Shown: in pieces, positions 55,080 through 64,000 of the stretch | How the letters are laid out: every line of letters begins with the position of its first letter | Position numbering within the stretch: position 1 is the first letter of the stretch | Assembly: GCF_027579695.1 (NCBI RefSeq) | Contig: NC_083571.1 | Location: 37,317,943-37,381,942 of the forward strand | DNA from: Neoarius graeffei | Lineage: Eukaryota; Chordata; Actinopteri; Siluriformes; Ariidae | Direction of reading: 5' to 3' | DNA: 64,000 nucleotides | Program-made: the position numbers and the translations under genes | Notes under the pieces: generated by a model | What the model was told of the DNA's origin: nothing | Seen by the model: only the letters and a program-made list of their open reading frames with translations | Database searches by the model: none

Positions 55080-56785
55080 ATAAAATAGTCAAGAAGCAGC
55101 TGATCTGATCTGTCCCAATGGGCATGGCCTAGTATTCTAATTAGCAGACAGCCCTCTGTCAGAGATTCCGCCTCCGATGCCATGGCAGGAGAGAATCAGG
55201 GTTCGTCAACATCCACGTCCACTGCATTTGCCCCAACTGTGATGTCACAAAATGGGCCCAATTATACGAACCAATCCCAGTCCAGTCTGCAAATTATTAC
55301 ATGATAACCTGATGGCTAAACCCCAATGTGGTAAAATAAAGCAGCTAATTAGCAATAAACAACTCACAGATGTTAATGTACACCTGGACAGAATTAATTC
55401 TAATATAAACCTGAGGTTTTCCACAAAATTTGCATATTTATGCATATTCATATATCCTAAAATGTTCATAAGAATAAAGGTGTAGAAAATGTATGACCGT
55501 TGAAGCTGCTTATTGGGTGTTAAAGAAAAACAAAGCACAATTATGTTTAACAGATTATTTTAATGACTGATGTAAAACACTTTGTGAAAAAGTGCTATAT
55601 GAATAAATTATCCAAGAATTAAGCAAATTAAAACAGACATCTGTGATGGTGGAAACCTGTTTAATGCAACGGTCTGACAACAAACAATTTGCCTCTGATT
55701 GGATTAACCACTTATATGCTCATGGACTAATGGGCGTAGCTGAGCAAACACAGGCCGGGCTCAATTTCAGTCTAAAAATCAGCCAACAGAAAAACATGTC
55801 GTCAACTCAATAGCTATTAGCATAAAATACTGAGTTTTACATAAATCAACAGTGACATTTGCCTGAAAGCTAGCGTACATTAAGCTAAATACTGCACAGT
55901 GTCATGATGCGATGCAAAGCAAAACACTAAGAGCTGGGAATTTACGGGGAGCGCCACCCCCTCGCCGCCAAAGTCACTGGTGCACGTCAGTAAGTCGCAG
56001 CCGAGTTTCAGTTCTGTTTTTCATACACACGCTCATTACATTCTCTTCGAGTAATAAAAAAACAGAACATTAATACAGCTAAATGGACTCAACCAAGGGA
56101 AAGTTTGAAACGGAACTGGAACACAGCCTCAGGATTCCCACTGATGAAGTAACATCATCTTTCTTCAACATACTGTAAAGCTGTTCGTCAGAGCTTTGAA
56201 TGAGTCGTGTGATGAGAAACAAACGTCAATCAGACCAGGAAAACATAACCGAGAGACAAGAAAGCGTCCATCGTTTAGATTTGTTACAAACTCTTGAAAG
56301 CTAGCGTCGGTTAGCACATGCTAACTGATCACCATAGCTGTTCTGCTTGAAACATTCCTAAGCATGAAAGTTCCCTTCCTCTTTGATCGCAAACACTGTT
56401 AAGGCACCGACAAGAGAAGGCCGGGGGGTCAGAGCCAAGCACAAATGATTACAAAAAGTAAATACAACAAAAACCACCAACAGAGAAAGCAATTTAAAAA
56501 AGTGCGAGGATTCTGATTGGTCTTTTGTCTCAGTAGGCGGCGTCTGATGGGCTCCAGGGTGTCACATGTGACCGGTTTTGTGCCAAGTCTCAAAACACAT
56601 CAGAGGCTCATCGAAAAGTTACAAGGCTCACAGCCAATCAGAAGAGACACTCCAAGGCTTACAGCCTGACTTGGCCCAGAGTCCCAGAGCAGCTATTCCA
56701 ACTGCTTCTCAATGGTTTGATCCCAAATACACAAGTTTCACGAAACACTGAGTCTGATTGGCCCTTGGTGTTGGTACGTGGCATC
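55080..56785. other. gne 3' flank, no gene seen
   Basis: Probably includes the gne 3' UTR (from 56785 leftward). No AATAAA on minus close to the stop, and no coding frame on either strand. Confidence 0.45.
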
Positions 56786-57021
56786 TCAGTAGGTGCGGCG
56801 TGTGGTGTAGTCTAGGACCATGCTGGCGGCACCCAGCAGGGCGGGGCTGTCAAGGTCAGAGACCATGACCTTCACTTCCCTGGTGGAGGAGAGGGCGCGC
56901 TGCTTGATGAAGTTTGTGACAGGACTCTTGTAGTACTGAGACAGAACACCAGACAGAACCACCAGAGACGGGTTTACTGTGTGCAGGATGTTCACGACCG
57001 CAACACCGAGAGCTGTACTCG
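56786..57021 (-). CDS. gne: gne terminal exon
   Basis: 236 nt, [19 protein letters not shown] through the C-terminus and TGA. The acceptor CTCTCTCAG|CG follows a CT-rich tract. No AATAAA is evident within several hundred bases after the stop. Confidence 0.92.
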
Positions 57022-59399
57022 CTGAGAGAGAGAGAGAAAAAGAGAGACACAATATATATGTTTTTAAAATCTCACAAAAAAGTTTAATAATCTGGAAGTG
57101 TAATAAGGCCACCCTTTTTTTTAGGTTCACAGATTTTTTTCAACATATTTCTGATAATGTCAGTCGAAAAAAAAAAGTGTCCTTGTCTATTTTTTCTTTT
57201 TTTCGCATGGCAAAATTTCAATGTCGGATTAAGATGATAAAATAATTTAAATTCAAGAGACTCCCCTTTTTTATATATATCACACATACTTGCAAAAGTA
57301 TTCATACCCCTTGAACTTTCACATTTTTCCACCCTACACCCACGACCTTAAAAGTTTTTTATTGAGAGTTTATGTGATAGACCAACACAGAGTAGCACAT
57401 AATTGTGAAGTGAAACGAAAATGATAAATGGTCTTCAAAATTTTAAACAAATAAAAATCTGAAAAATATGGTGTGCATTAGTATTCAGCCCCCCTGCGTC
57501 AATCCTTCGTAGAGCCACCTTTTGCTGCAATTACAGCTGTGAGTCTTTTGTGGTATGTCTCTACCAGCTTTGCACATCTAGACACTGAAATTTTTGCCCA
57601 TTCTTCTCTGCAAAATAGCTCAAGCTCAGCCAGATTGGACGGAGAGCGTCTGTGAACAGCAATTTTCAAGTCTTGCCACAGATGCTCAATGGGATTTAGG
57701 TCTGGACCTTGACTGGGCCATTCTAACACATGAATGTTCTTTGATCTAAACCATTCCACTGTAGCTCTGGCTGTATGTTTAGGGTCATTGTCTTGCTGGA
57801 AGGTGAATCTCCTTCCCAGTCTCAAGTCTTTTGCAGCCTCCAACAGGTTTTCTTCCAGGATTGCCCTGTATTTGGCTCCATCCATCTTCCCCTCAACTCT
57901 GACCAGCTTCCCTGTCCCTGCTGAAGAAAAGCATCCCCATAGCATGATGCTGCCACCACCATGTTTCACAGTGGGGATGGTGTGTGCAGGGTGATGAGCA
58001 GTGTTAGTTTTCCGCCACACATAGCGCTTTGCATTTAGGCCAAAAAGTTCAACTTTGGTCTCATCTGACCAAAGCACCTTCTTCCACATGTTTGCTGTGT
58101 CCCCTACGTGGCTTCTTATGCCTGTCTTTCAACAATGGCTTTCTTCTTGCCACTCTTCCAAAAAGGCCAGATTTGTGGAGTGTACGACTTATAGTTGTCC
58201 TGTGCACAGATTCTCCCACCTGAGCTGTGGATTTCTGCAGCTCCTCCAGAGTGATCATGAGCCTCTTGGCTGCTTCTCTGACCAGTGCTCTCCTTGCTCG
58301 CTCTGTCAGTTTAGGTGGACGGCCATGTCTTGGTAGGTTTGCAGTTGTGCCATACTTTTTCCATTTTTGAATGATGGATTGAACAGTGCTTCTTGAGATG
58401 TTCAGAGCTTGGGATATTTTTTTTATAACCTAACCCTGCTTTAAACTTCTCCAGAACTTTATCCCTGACCTGTCTGGTGAGTTCTTTGGTCTTCATGATG
58501 CCGTTTGTTCTTCAGTGTTCTCTAACAAACCACTGAGGCCTTCACAGAACAAGTGTATTTATGCTGAGAGTAAATTACACACAGTGGGACTCTATTAACT
58601 AATTAGATGACTTCTGAAGGCAATTGATTGCACTGGATTGTATTTAGAGGTATCAGAGTACAGGGGGCTGAATACTAATGCACACCACATTTTTCAGATT
58701 TTTATTTGTTTCAAATTTTGAAGACCATTTATCATTTTCGTTTCACTTCACAATTATGTGCTACTCTGTGTTGGTCTATCACATAAAATCTCAATAAAAA
58801 AAACTTTTAAGGTCGTGGTTGTAAGGTGGAAAAATGTGGAAAGTTCAAGGGGTATGAATACTTTTGCAAGGCACTGTGTATATATATATCCTATTATCAT
58901 TTATGGCCCCATCATTATATCAGCTGTATTCTCACCTGTCCGGAGCACTCCCTCTGCTTTACTGTTTCCGAGGCGAGCAGCCTGGATGAGATGCGATGCG
59001 TTCACTTGTTCCTTGTTGTTCAAACTCATTCCCTCCACCAGCAGCATATCCTCTGTAATTATCACATCGTTTGAATACTTGCTCCTGATTGGCTGACAGA
59101 CACCAGTTATTTTCCTCTAATCAGACAGAGCCACTGCTACGATGCATACACAGCTGCTGATGTAATGGAGCTATGATGGAGTGTAGCCATGACAACCAGC
59201 ATGAAAAACTCAGGTTGTCTCTGTGTGTGTGTGTTTTACCATCGTGCAGCCTCTTCGCCTCTTGCTGCAGCGCTAACCCGGATGCGTAGGCCTCGACGCA
59301 GCCGTGATTCCCACAGGAACACTCCGGTCCATCCAGAGACACCATGATGTGCCCGAGCTCAGCAGCGCAGAACGTACTACCATGGATTAACTCCCCGTG
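56786..59399 (-). CDS. gne: UDP-GlcNAc 2-epimerase/ManNAc kinase, last three exons (partial gene)
   Basis: GNE is the bifunctional cytosolic enzyme that starts sialic acid synthesis; these exons encode the C-terminal part of its ROK-type kinase domain. Exons (minus): 59399-59240, 59052-58936, 57021-56786; codons split across the junctions join correctly (HD-E-D and RT-A-S). The ROK zinc motif [15 protein letters not shown] is intact, and the protein ends in [15 protein letters not shown] before TGA. Earlier exons (epimerase domain, N-terminal kinase) were not found in 59400-64000, so they lie outside the window or are lost. A Tc1 element sits in the last intron. The gene points at nansa, which begins 15.6 kb downstream. 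Confidence 0.92.
57283..58876 (-). mobile_element. Tc1-like transposon (T8) in the last gne intron
   Basis: Right end CAAGGCACTG intact; left end ACTTGCAAAAGTATTCATAC diverged. About 1.59 kb, same strand as gne. Confidence 0.88.
57499..58496 (-). pseudogene. Tc1-like transposase (T8)
   Basis: [20 protein letters not shown], a frame change near 58420, [20 protein letters not shown], then a 196-codon open stretch: [49 protein letters not shown] and [12 protein letters not shown]. All DDE residues are present. At least two frameshifts. Confidence 0.85.
58936..59052 (-). CDS. gne: gne penultimate exon
   Basis: 117 nt encoding [15 protein letters not shown] through [19 protein letters not shown]. 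The acceptor is ATTACAG|AG and the donor ACAG|GTGAGA. Confidence 0.9.
59240..59399 (-). CDS. gne: gne exon with ROK zinc motif
   Basis: 160 nt, [17 protein letters not shown] through [10 protein letters not shown]. The donor is GATG|GTAAAA. The acceptor is placed at GATCCAG|CAC; this is the only AG near the expected boundary but the least certain splice site of the gene. Confidence 0.85.
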
Positions 59400-60325
59400 C
59401 TGGATCAGGGATCCCAGCAGTAATTGAAAAAAATAGAGGAATGTAAGAAACTATCAGCAGGGGTCAAGGGGGCTGCAAGCCCTTTGCGGGGTGCAGGGGC
59501 AGTGCCCCTGCTGGGGGTACAGGGGGTGAAGCCCCCTGAAGCTGTTGAGATTTTAACATTTAAAGATGCTATAGAACACATTTTTTACATAGATTTAACA
59601 TAGAAAAGCAACAGAATTTAACAATAATGTGTATCTATTTGATGCCATATTTTGTAATCAATGACATAAGTGGCAAAAAAAATTTGTTATTTATAAAAAT
59701 TAGATGAAAATGTAGCTTTGAAGAATATACTTCTTCTAACCCGGACACTGTTCCGCTATCTCTTTTATGGACGATATCTTTTTTCCACAACATATTCAGG
59801 GCTGTGAAATTGTAAATAAGAAATCCGAGGAAAGAGGGGGGGTCTGGGGGGCACAGACACCAAGCCATTTTAGGTGTTATATGGTGTATTCTGAGCATTT
59901 CCTGCAAGTAAAAAATTGATCTCAACAAGTAAATATTTGACTAGTCTTGGTCTTCATTTTGCCATATAAAATACCTATCAACAGTTTTCTCTTTTAAAAT
60001 GAAAGATCCATGTAAAATACCTTGAAATATCTAATAAGTGCCTATGTATTTTATCTCAATCAAAATAAAAGTAAAAAAAATGTGTAAATAACAATTTAAA
60101 GAAATGTTAATAAAAGAAAACTTTGATAGGCCTTTCAAAATGACTTTGTGAAAAATCATGCTCAGTATTTAAGTGAGATACCTGTTGTCTTCCAAATTAC
60201 ACTTAATTCTTGTATTATGTCCTGGCTTTTTCCAAGAGTCTGTCACAATGTCTCTTGTCTACAGAGCAAAAGTTTAAAAAAAACTAATGTTTCTTATCTA
60301 ATATATTATTTACATCTTTTCTTTT
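59400..60325. other. gne intron or flank; GC-rich MITE-like start
   Basis: 59460-59545 carries GGGTGCAGGGGCAGTGCCCC and GGGGTGAAGCCCCCT, a common fish repeat type. The rest is AT-rich without coding frames. No upstream gne exon recognised. Confidence 0.45.
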
Positions 60326-60510
60326 GACTCTAAATTGACCGTAGGTGTGAGTGTGAATGGTTGTCTGTGTCTATGTGTCAGCCCTGTGATGACCTGGCGA
60401 CTTGTCCAGGGTGTACCCCGCCTTTCGCCCGTAGTCAGCTGGGATAGGCTCCAGCTTGCCTGCGACCCTGTAGAAGGATAAAGCGGCTAGAGATAATGAG
60501 ATGAGATGAG
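60326..60510 (+). mobile_element. 5'-truncated V-SINE
   Basis: The last ~185 bases of the SINE; 12-bp duplication ATCTTTTCTTTT at 60314-60325 and 60511-60522. Confidence 0.88.
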
Positions 60511-61125
60511 ATCTTTTCTTTTACTTCTGGCTCCTTCTATTCCTCTTTGCATCACTCCCAGCTATTTCTTTCAATTCATCTTTCAGTAAAGTTATTAGTT
60601 CTATAGTATTTGCATTCCTCTATTAAAGCTATTTACAAAATGTTCATAGTCTGTCAAACACAGGGATGAGAATGAAAAATATTTAAAAAGTCTGAAAAAA
60701 CCAGGGCGGGGCCCATGGCCCAGGGGGGCGGGGCCCAGAGGGGCGGATGACGTCAGTCCTAACGGAAACGTCCGCGCTAGCCAATCAGCGCTGGGTTACT
60801 CTGATTGACATTCCTACTGGCCAATGGGTAAAGGAGAACGTCGGCACTCGACCAATGGAATGACTAAACCGTGTCCCGTTCAGTGTCCCGTGATCTGGCG
60901 CACGCGCAGGAGGAAACGCTTACCTCAACGTAAAAAATACTAATGGTAATAATACACAGGGATTTTTGTGGATTAAAACAAATCCCACAATTATTATTTA
61001 ATTGATGTCTGTGCTGTGGAAATGTGACTTAATACCCTTTAAAAATAATTTAATTAAAAAAAAACATGGAGGGTTTTCTTTCGCACTTCAAATTAATAAC
61101 CAATTCTCACAGTTTTGCTTTTCGT
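60511..61125. other. No gene seen; GC-rich patch
   Basis: 60700-60920 is GC-rich (GGGCGGGGCCC, TGACGTCA-like GATGACGTCAG) amid AT-rich DNA. No splice or coding signal for gne. Confidence 0.4.
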
Positions 61126-61126
61126 G

Positions 61127-61187
<61 letters not shown>
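61126..61187. repeat. (TA)n microsatellite
   Basis: About 60 bases of TA, followed by TATATAAT palindromic sequence up to the SINE. Confidence 0.9.
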
Positions 61188-61192
<5 letters not shown>

Positions 61193-61258
61193 ATAAATTA
61201 TATATTAAAAATTATATATATAATTTATTATATAATAAATTTTATATATATAATTTTT

Positions 61259-61715
61259 TCTCATCTCATTATCTGTAGCCGCTTTATCCTGTTCTACAGG
61301 GTCGCAGGCGAGCTGGAGCCTATCCCAGCTGACTACGGGCGAAAGGCGGGGTACACCCTGGACAAGTCGCCAGGTCATCACTGGGCTGACACATAGACAC
61401 AGACAACCATTCACACTCACATTCACACCTACGCTCAATTTAGAGTCACCAGTTAACCTAACCTGCATGTCTTTGGACTGTGGGGGAAACCGGAGCACCC
61501 GGAGGAAACCCACGCGGACACGGGGAGAACATGCAAACTCCGCACAGAAAGGCCCTCGCCAGTCACGGGGCTCGAACCCGGACCTTCTTGCTGTGAGGTG
61601 ACAGCGCTAACCACTACACCACCGTGCCGCCCCAATGGTGGTGCAGTGGTTAGCGCTGTCGCCTCACAGCAAGAAGGTCCGGGTTCGAGCCCCGTGGCTG
61701 GCGAGGGCCTTTCGC
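61259..61715 (-). mobile_element. V-SINE joined head-to-head to a partial copy
   Basis: Full-length minus copy (61259-61633) followed by about 80 bases of a plus-oriented tRNA head (61636-61713), then a short minus core piece (CACCGGAGCACCCGG). Confidence 0.82.
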
Positions 61716-62034
61716 ACCGGAGCACCCGGAAACTTGAAAACAATAAAGGCATAGAAATGCTAATTTTGTCTATTGTCATATCTTTAGACATTACAATACA
61801 GTTCATTTTTACAGTTCAAGGTACCGTTGGAATCCTTGGAGCTAGACAATTCCAACGCACCCTGTGACGTCATCAAGTTTTGTGTCAACACGCCAAAGTT
61901 TGGCCAAGACACAAGGCGGATTCTCATACAGAGATGACAGGTTGGCTAGGTTCTTTACAGGGACATCCCAGAGCATCACTAACATGAAAATTTAGATGTA
62001 ATTCCAATCAATACAGCGCCATCAATACACTTCA

Positions 62035-62298
62035 TCTCATCTCATCTCATTATCTGTAGCCGCTTATCCTGTTCTACAGGGCCGCAGGCAAGCTGGAGCC
62101 TATCCCAGCTGACTACGGGCGAAAGGCGGGGTACACCCTGGACAAGTCGCCAGGTCATCACAGGGCTGACACATAGACACAGACAACCATTCACACTCAC
62201 ATTCACACCTACGGTCAATTTAGAGTCACCAGTTAACCTAACCTGCATGTCTTTGGACTGTGGGGGAAACCGGAGCACCCGGAGGAAACCCACGCGGA
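62035..62298 (-). mobile_element. 5'-truncated V-SINE
   Basis: Tail through core, ending at CCCACGCGG; the tRNA head is missing. Confidence 0.85.
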
Positions 62299-62560
62299 AC
62301 TGGAAGTATGGATTTGGCAATCTAAATGTAGCTCAAGACGCTCAATTAGCTTATTGCACATCCAGTGGAAGGTAATGTGGTATCTGACTGAGCTAGGCTT
62401 ATGGTTAAAAGCAGTAGAATATAGTAGCCACAGTGATGGCTCATGGCATAATACAAGGAACAATCATCGCAAGAACAGACAAAAGGTCAAAGTCTGGCAA
62501 ATTGTGATAGAAATACTGTAACTTTAGGCCTATTCATATTAACATTAATTGAACTGTATT

Positions 62561-62631
62561 GGGGCAGCATGGTGGTGTCGTGGTTAGCGCTGTCGCCTCA
62601 CAGCAAGAAGTGAGGTTTTGGACTGTGGGGG
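62561..62631 (+). mobile_element. V-SINE head fragment
   Basis: The tRNA-like head (GGTGGTGTCGTGGTTAGCGC) fused to a core scrap (TTTGGACTGTGGGGGAA). Confidence 0.7.
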
Positions 62632-62635
62632 AACA

Positions 62636-62740
62636 ACAGCAATAATAATAATGGATGACTTCGCGTTTGTACAGCTGCTGCTTCTCGTCGCTTAAAAATG
62701 GTGACCGTTCACGGTCTTGTGATTGTTGTTGGTCTTAAAG
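62636..62740. mobile_element. Interior fragment of the CCCCTTTTCCACC MITE
   Basis: GGATGACTTCGCGTTTGTAC and GCTGCTTCTCGTCGCTTAAA match the interiors of 21743-22325 and 36046-36560. Confidence 0.7.
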
Positions 62741-62855
62741 TGCCATTCCACCATTGGATGTATTCTTTGGCATAAAATACAATATATTTTATGATAACAT
62801 GAGTAGACAGAGAAATCTTTTAGCTTCAAAATGATATATCAAACATAATTTTTTT

Positions 62856-63033
62856 TAAAGATATTTTTTGGGCTTTTTTTCACCTTTATTGGATAGGACA
62901 GTGTAGAGACAGGACAGGAAATAAGTGGGAGAGAGAGACGGGGAGGGATCGGGAAATGATCTCGGGTCGGAATCGAACCCGGGTCCCCAGATTTATGGTA
63001 TGGCGCCTTAGCCACCTGAGCCACGATGCCCCC
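62856..63033 (-). mobile_element. tRNA-derived SINE, distinct family
   Basis: Minus head GGGGCATCGTGGCTCAGGTG with B box GGGTTCGATTCC. A 17-bp duplication TCAAACATAATTTTTTT at 62839-62855 and 63034-63050. Confidence 0.82.
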
Positions 63034-63050
63034 TCAAACATAATTTTTTT

Positions 63051-64000
63051 GACGACAAGTATATTAATTTTGCGACCAAAGTCACCTACCCTTTTAATTT
63101 CCGCGCAGTAGTGAAACGTGATGTCATCGGCAGGTTCCCCTTCTTGTGTACCACGTGTCGGTCTATTTTTAGACCAGGAAACCCCCAAAGTGAGAGAGTC
63201 ATTTCTCCTTGTATATGGGGGCCAAAAAAATTGCGAAAAATTTTGAGTTAAGGGTCATTCCATGTCAATTCACACAAATGCCCAAAACGTCCCCAGTGAC
63301 ACCTCTTCAATTTGCCTGATATTTATTTTATTAGTGCCTTATGATGTCAAAAGAAAGAATCCAAAATTTTAGCTTCCTAGCTGGAACGGTTTTTGAATTT
63401 TGGCCCTTCAAAGTTTGGGTGCCACGCCCACTTTTGGGGTCCGGGAATTGTACACTTAATTTGCAAGCATTTTTGGAGGCCCATATCTTTTGTTCTAAGG
63501 GGAATATAAACCTGTAAATTGCTATATCTATGTATTCTGGCCATGTCTATCAGATTCTGCACCTAAAAATAGCACAAGTTTACTAACTTTAGAGATATTA
63601 ATCCCTTAAAAGTGGATTTTTTTAATGACAATTTTTTTTTGACATTTCAGGGGTCCATATCTTGGAAAGTTTTTGTGTTGATAGGGTTTAAACTGATTTA
63701 TCATCATATTTGGGAACTCTACTGTGTACTTAGAGAGTTTCAGGGCACTCAGAGCTTTGGTGGGGGTACAGGAGGGCCCCAAATATGGCTTCGGGACAAA
63801 ATTACCATTTGGTACATCCTACTTTAGGCCATTAGTTGGCCATGTGGGCACATGGTGACTGGAATGAGCCTTTAACCCTATCAGCAGACACCTTTTATCA
63901 AACTTTTAAGTCAATAAAAACTTTGATTATCCAACTCCTTCAATATAAACTAAGCATTTGTATATGGTACTATTTTTGCATATTTTCTGAAAAATCCTAA
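63051..64000. other. No gene seen
   Basis: GGGTCATTCCATGTCAATTC and neighbouring sequence look like a dispersed fish repeat; no open frame or exon signal. Confidence 0.45.

Overview
The window looks like non-coding-rich chromosomal DNA of a ray-finned fish. The evidence is the vertebrate-type split genes, at least five Tc1-like transposon families, L2-type LINEs, several hAT elements, and about twenty copies of a tRNA-derived SINE with a V-SINE/Mermaid-type core and a GATGAG tail. The SINE type makes a catfish-like species plausible, but the sequence does not prove it.

Two real cellular genes are visible, both on the minus strand. nansa (sialic acid synthase) is complete: six exons between 41142 and 33464 give a 359-residue protein, with all splice sites GT/AG and a polyadenylation signal at 33343-33348. 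Upstream of it, 59399-56786 holds the last three exons of gne (UDP-GlcNAc 2-epimerase/ManNAc kinase), which encode the C-terminal part of the kinase domain; its remaining exons are not seen in the window. GNE makes ManNAc-6-phosphate, and NANS condenses that with phosphoenolpyruvate to Neu5Ac-9-phosphate. Two consecutive steps of sialic acid synthesis therefore sit head-to-tail about 15.6 kb apart.

Layout. 1-5800: a degenerate ~80-bp tandem array, interrupted by SINEs, a foldback element carrying an L2 LINE, and a TTAA-flanked MITE. 6720-8475: an AT-rich ~325-bp tandem array. 8460-9110: CpG-rich DNA with no gene assigned. 10015-10545: a head-to-tail-inverted SINE pair. 10668-13602: a Tc1 element split by a hAT. 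13880-16290: SINEs, a TA-flanked MITE and a long palindrome. 16381-23720: Tc1 copies and a Penelope-like fragment broken by four later insertions. 24057-25320: a hAT relic. 25330-32990: one APE-type LINE broken by a THAP/YqaJ-type DNA transposon (itself carrying an L2), a MITE and a SINE. 33343-41300: nansa, with transposons in its introns. 41367-44490: a second THAP/YqaJ-type relic plus hAT elements. 44768-48884: a 4.1-kb hAT nest. 49454-50776: another hAT. 51650-54135: a Ty3/gypsy fragment. 56786-59399: the gne 3' exons with a Tc1 in the last intron. 59400-64000: repeats only.

Outside the two sialic acid genes, every long reading frame I could interpret belongs to a transposable element, nearly all broken. 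The most unusual content is the pair of relics carrying THAP and SWIM/YqaJ-associated exons, the perfect 60-bp inverted repeat in one of them, and several layered insertions with readable target-site duplications.
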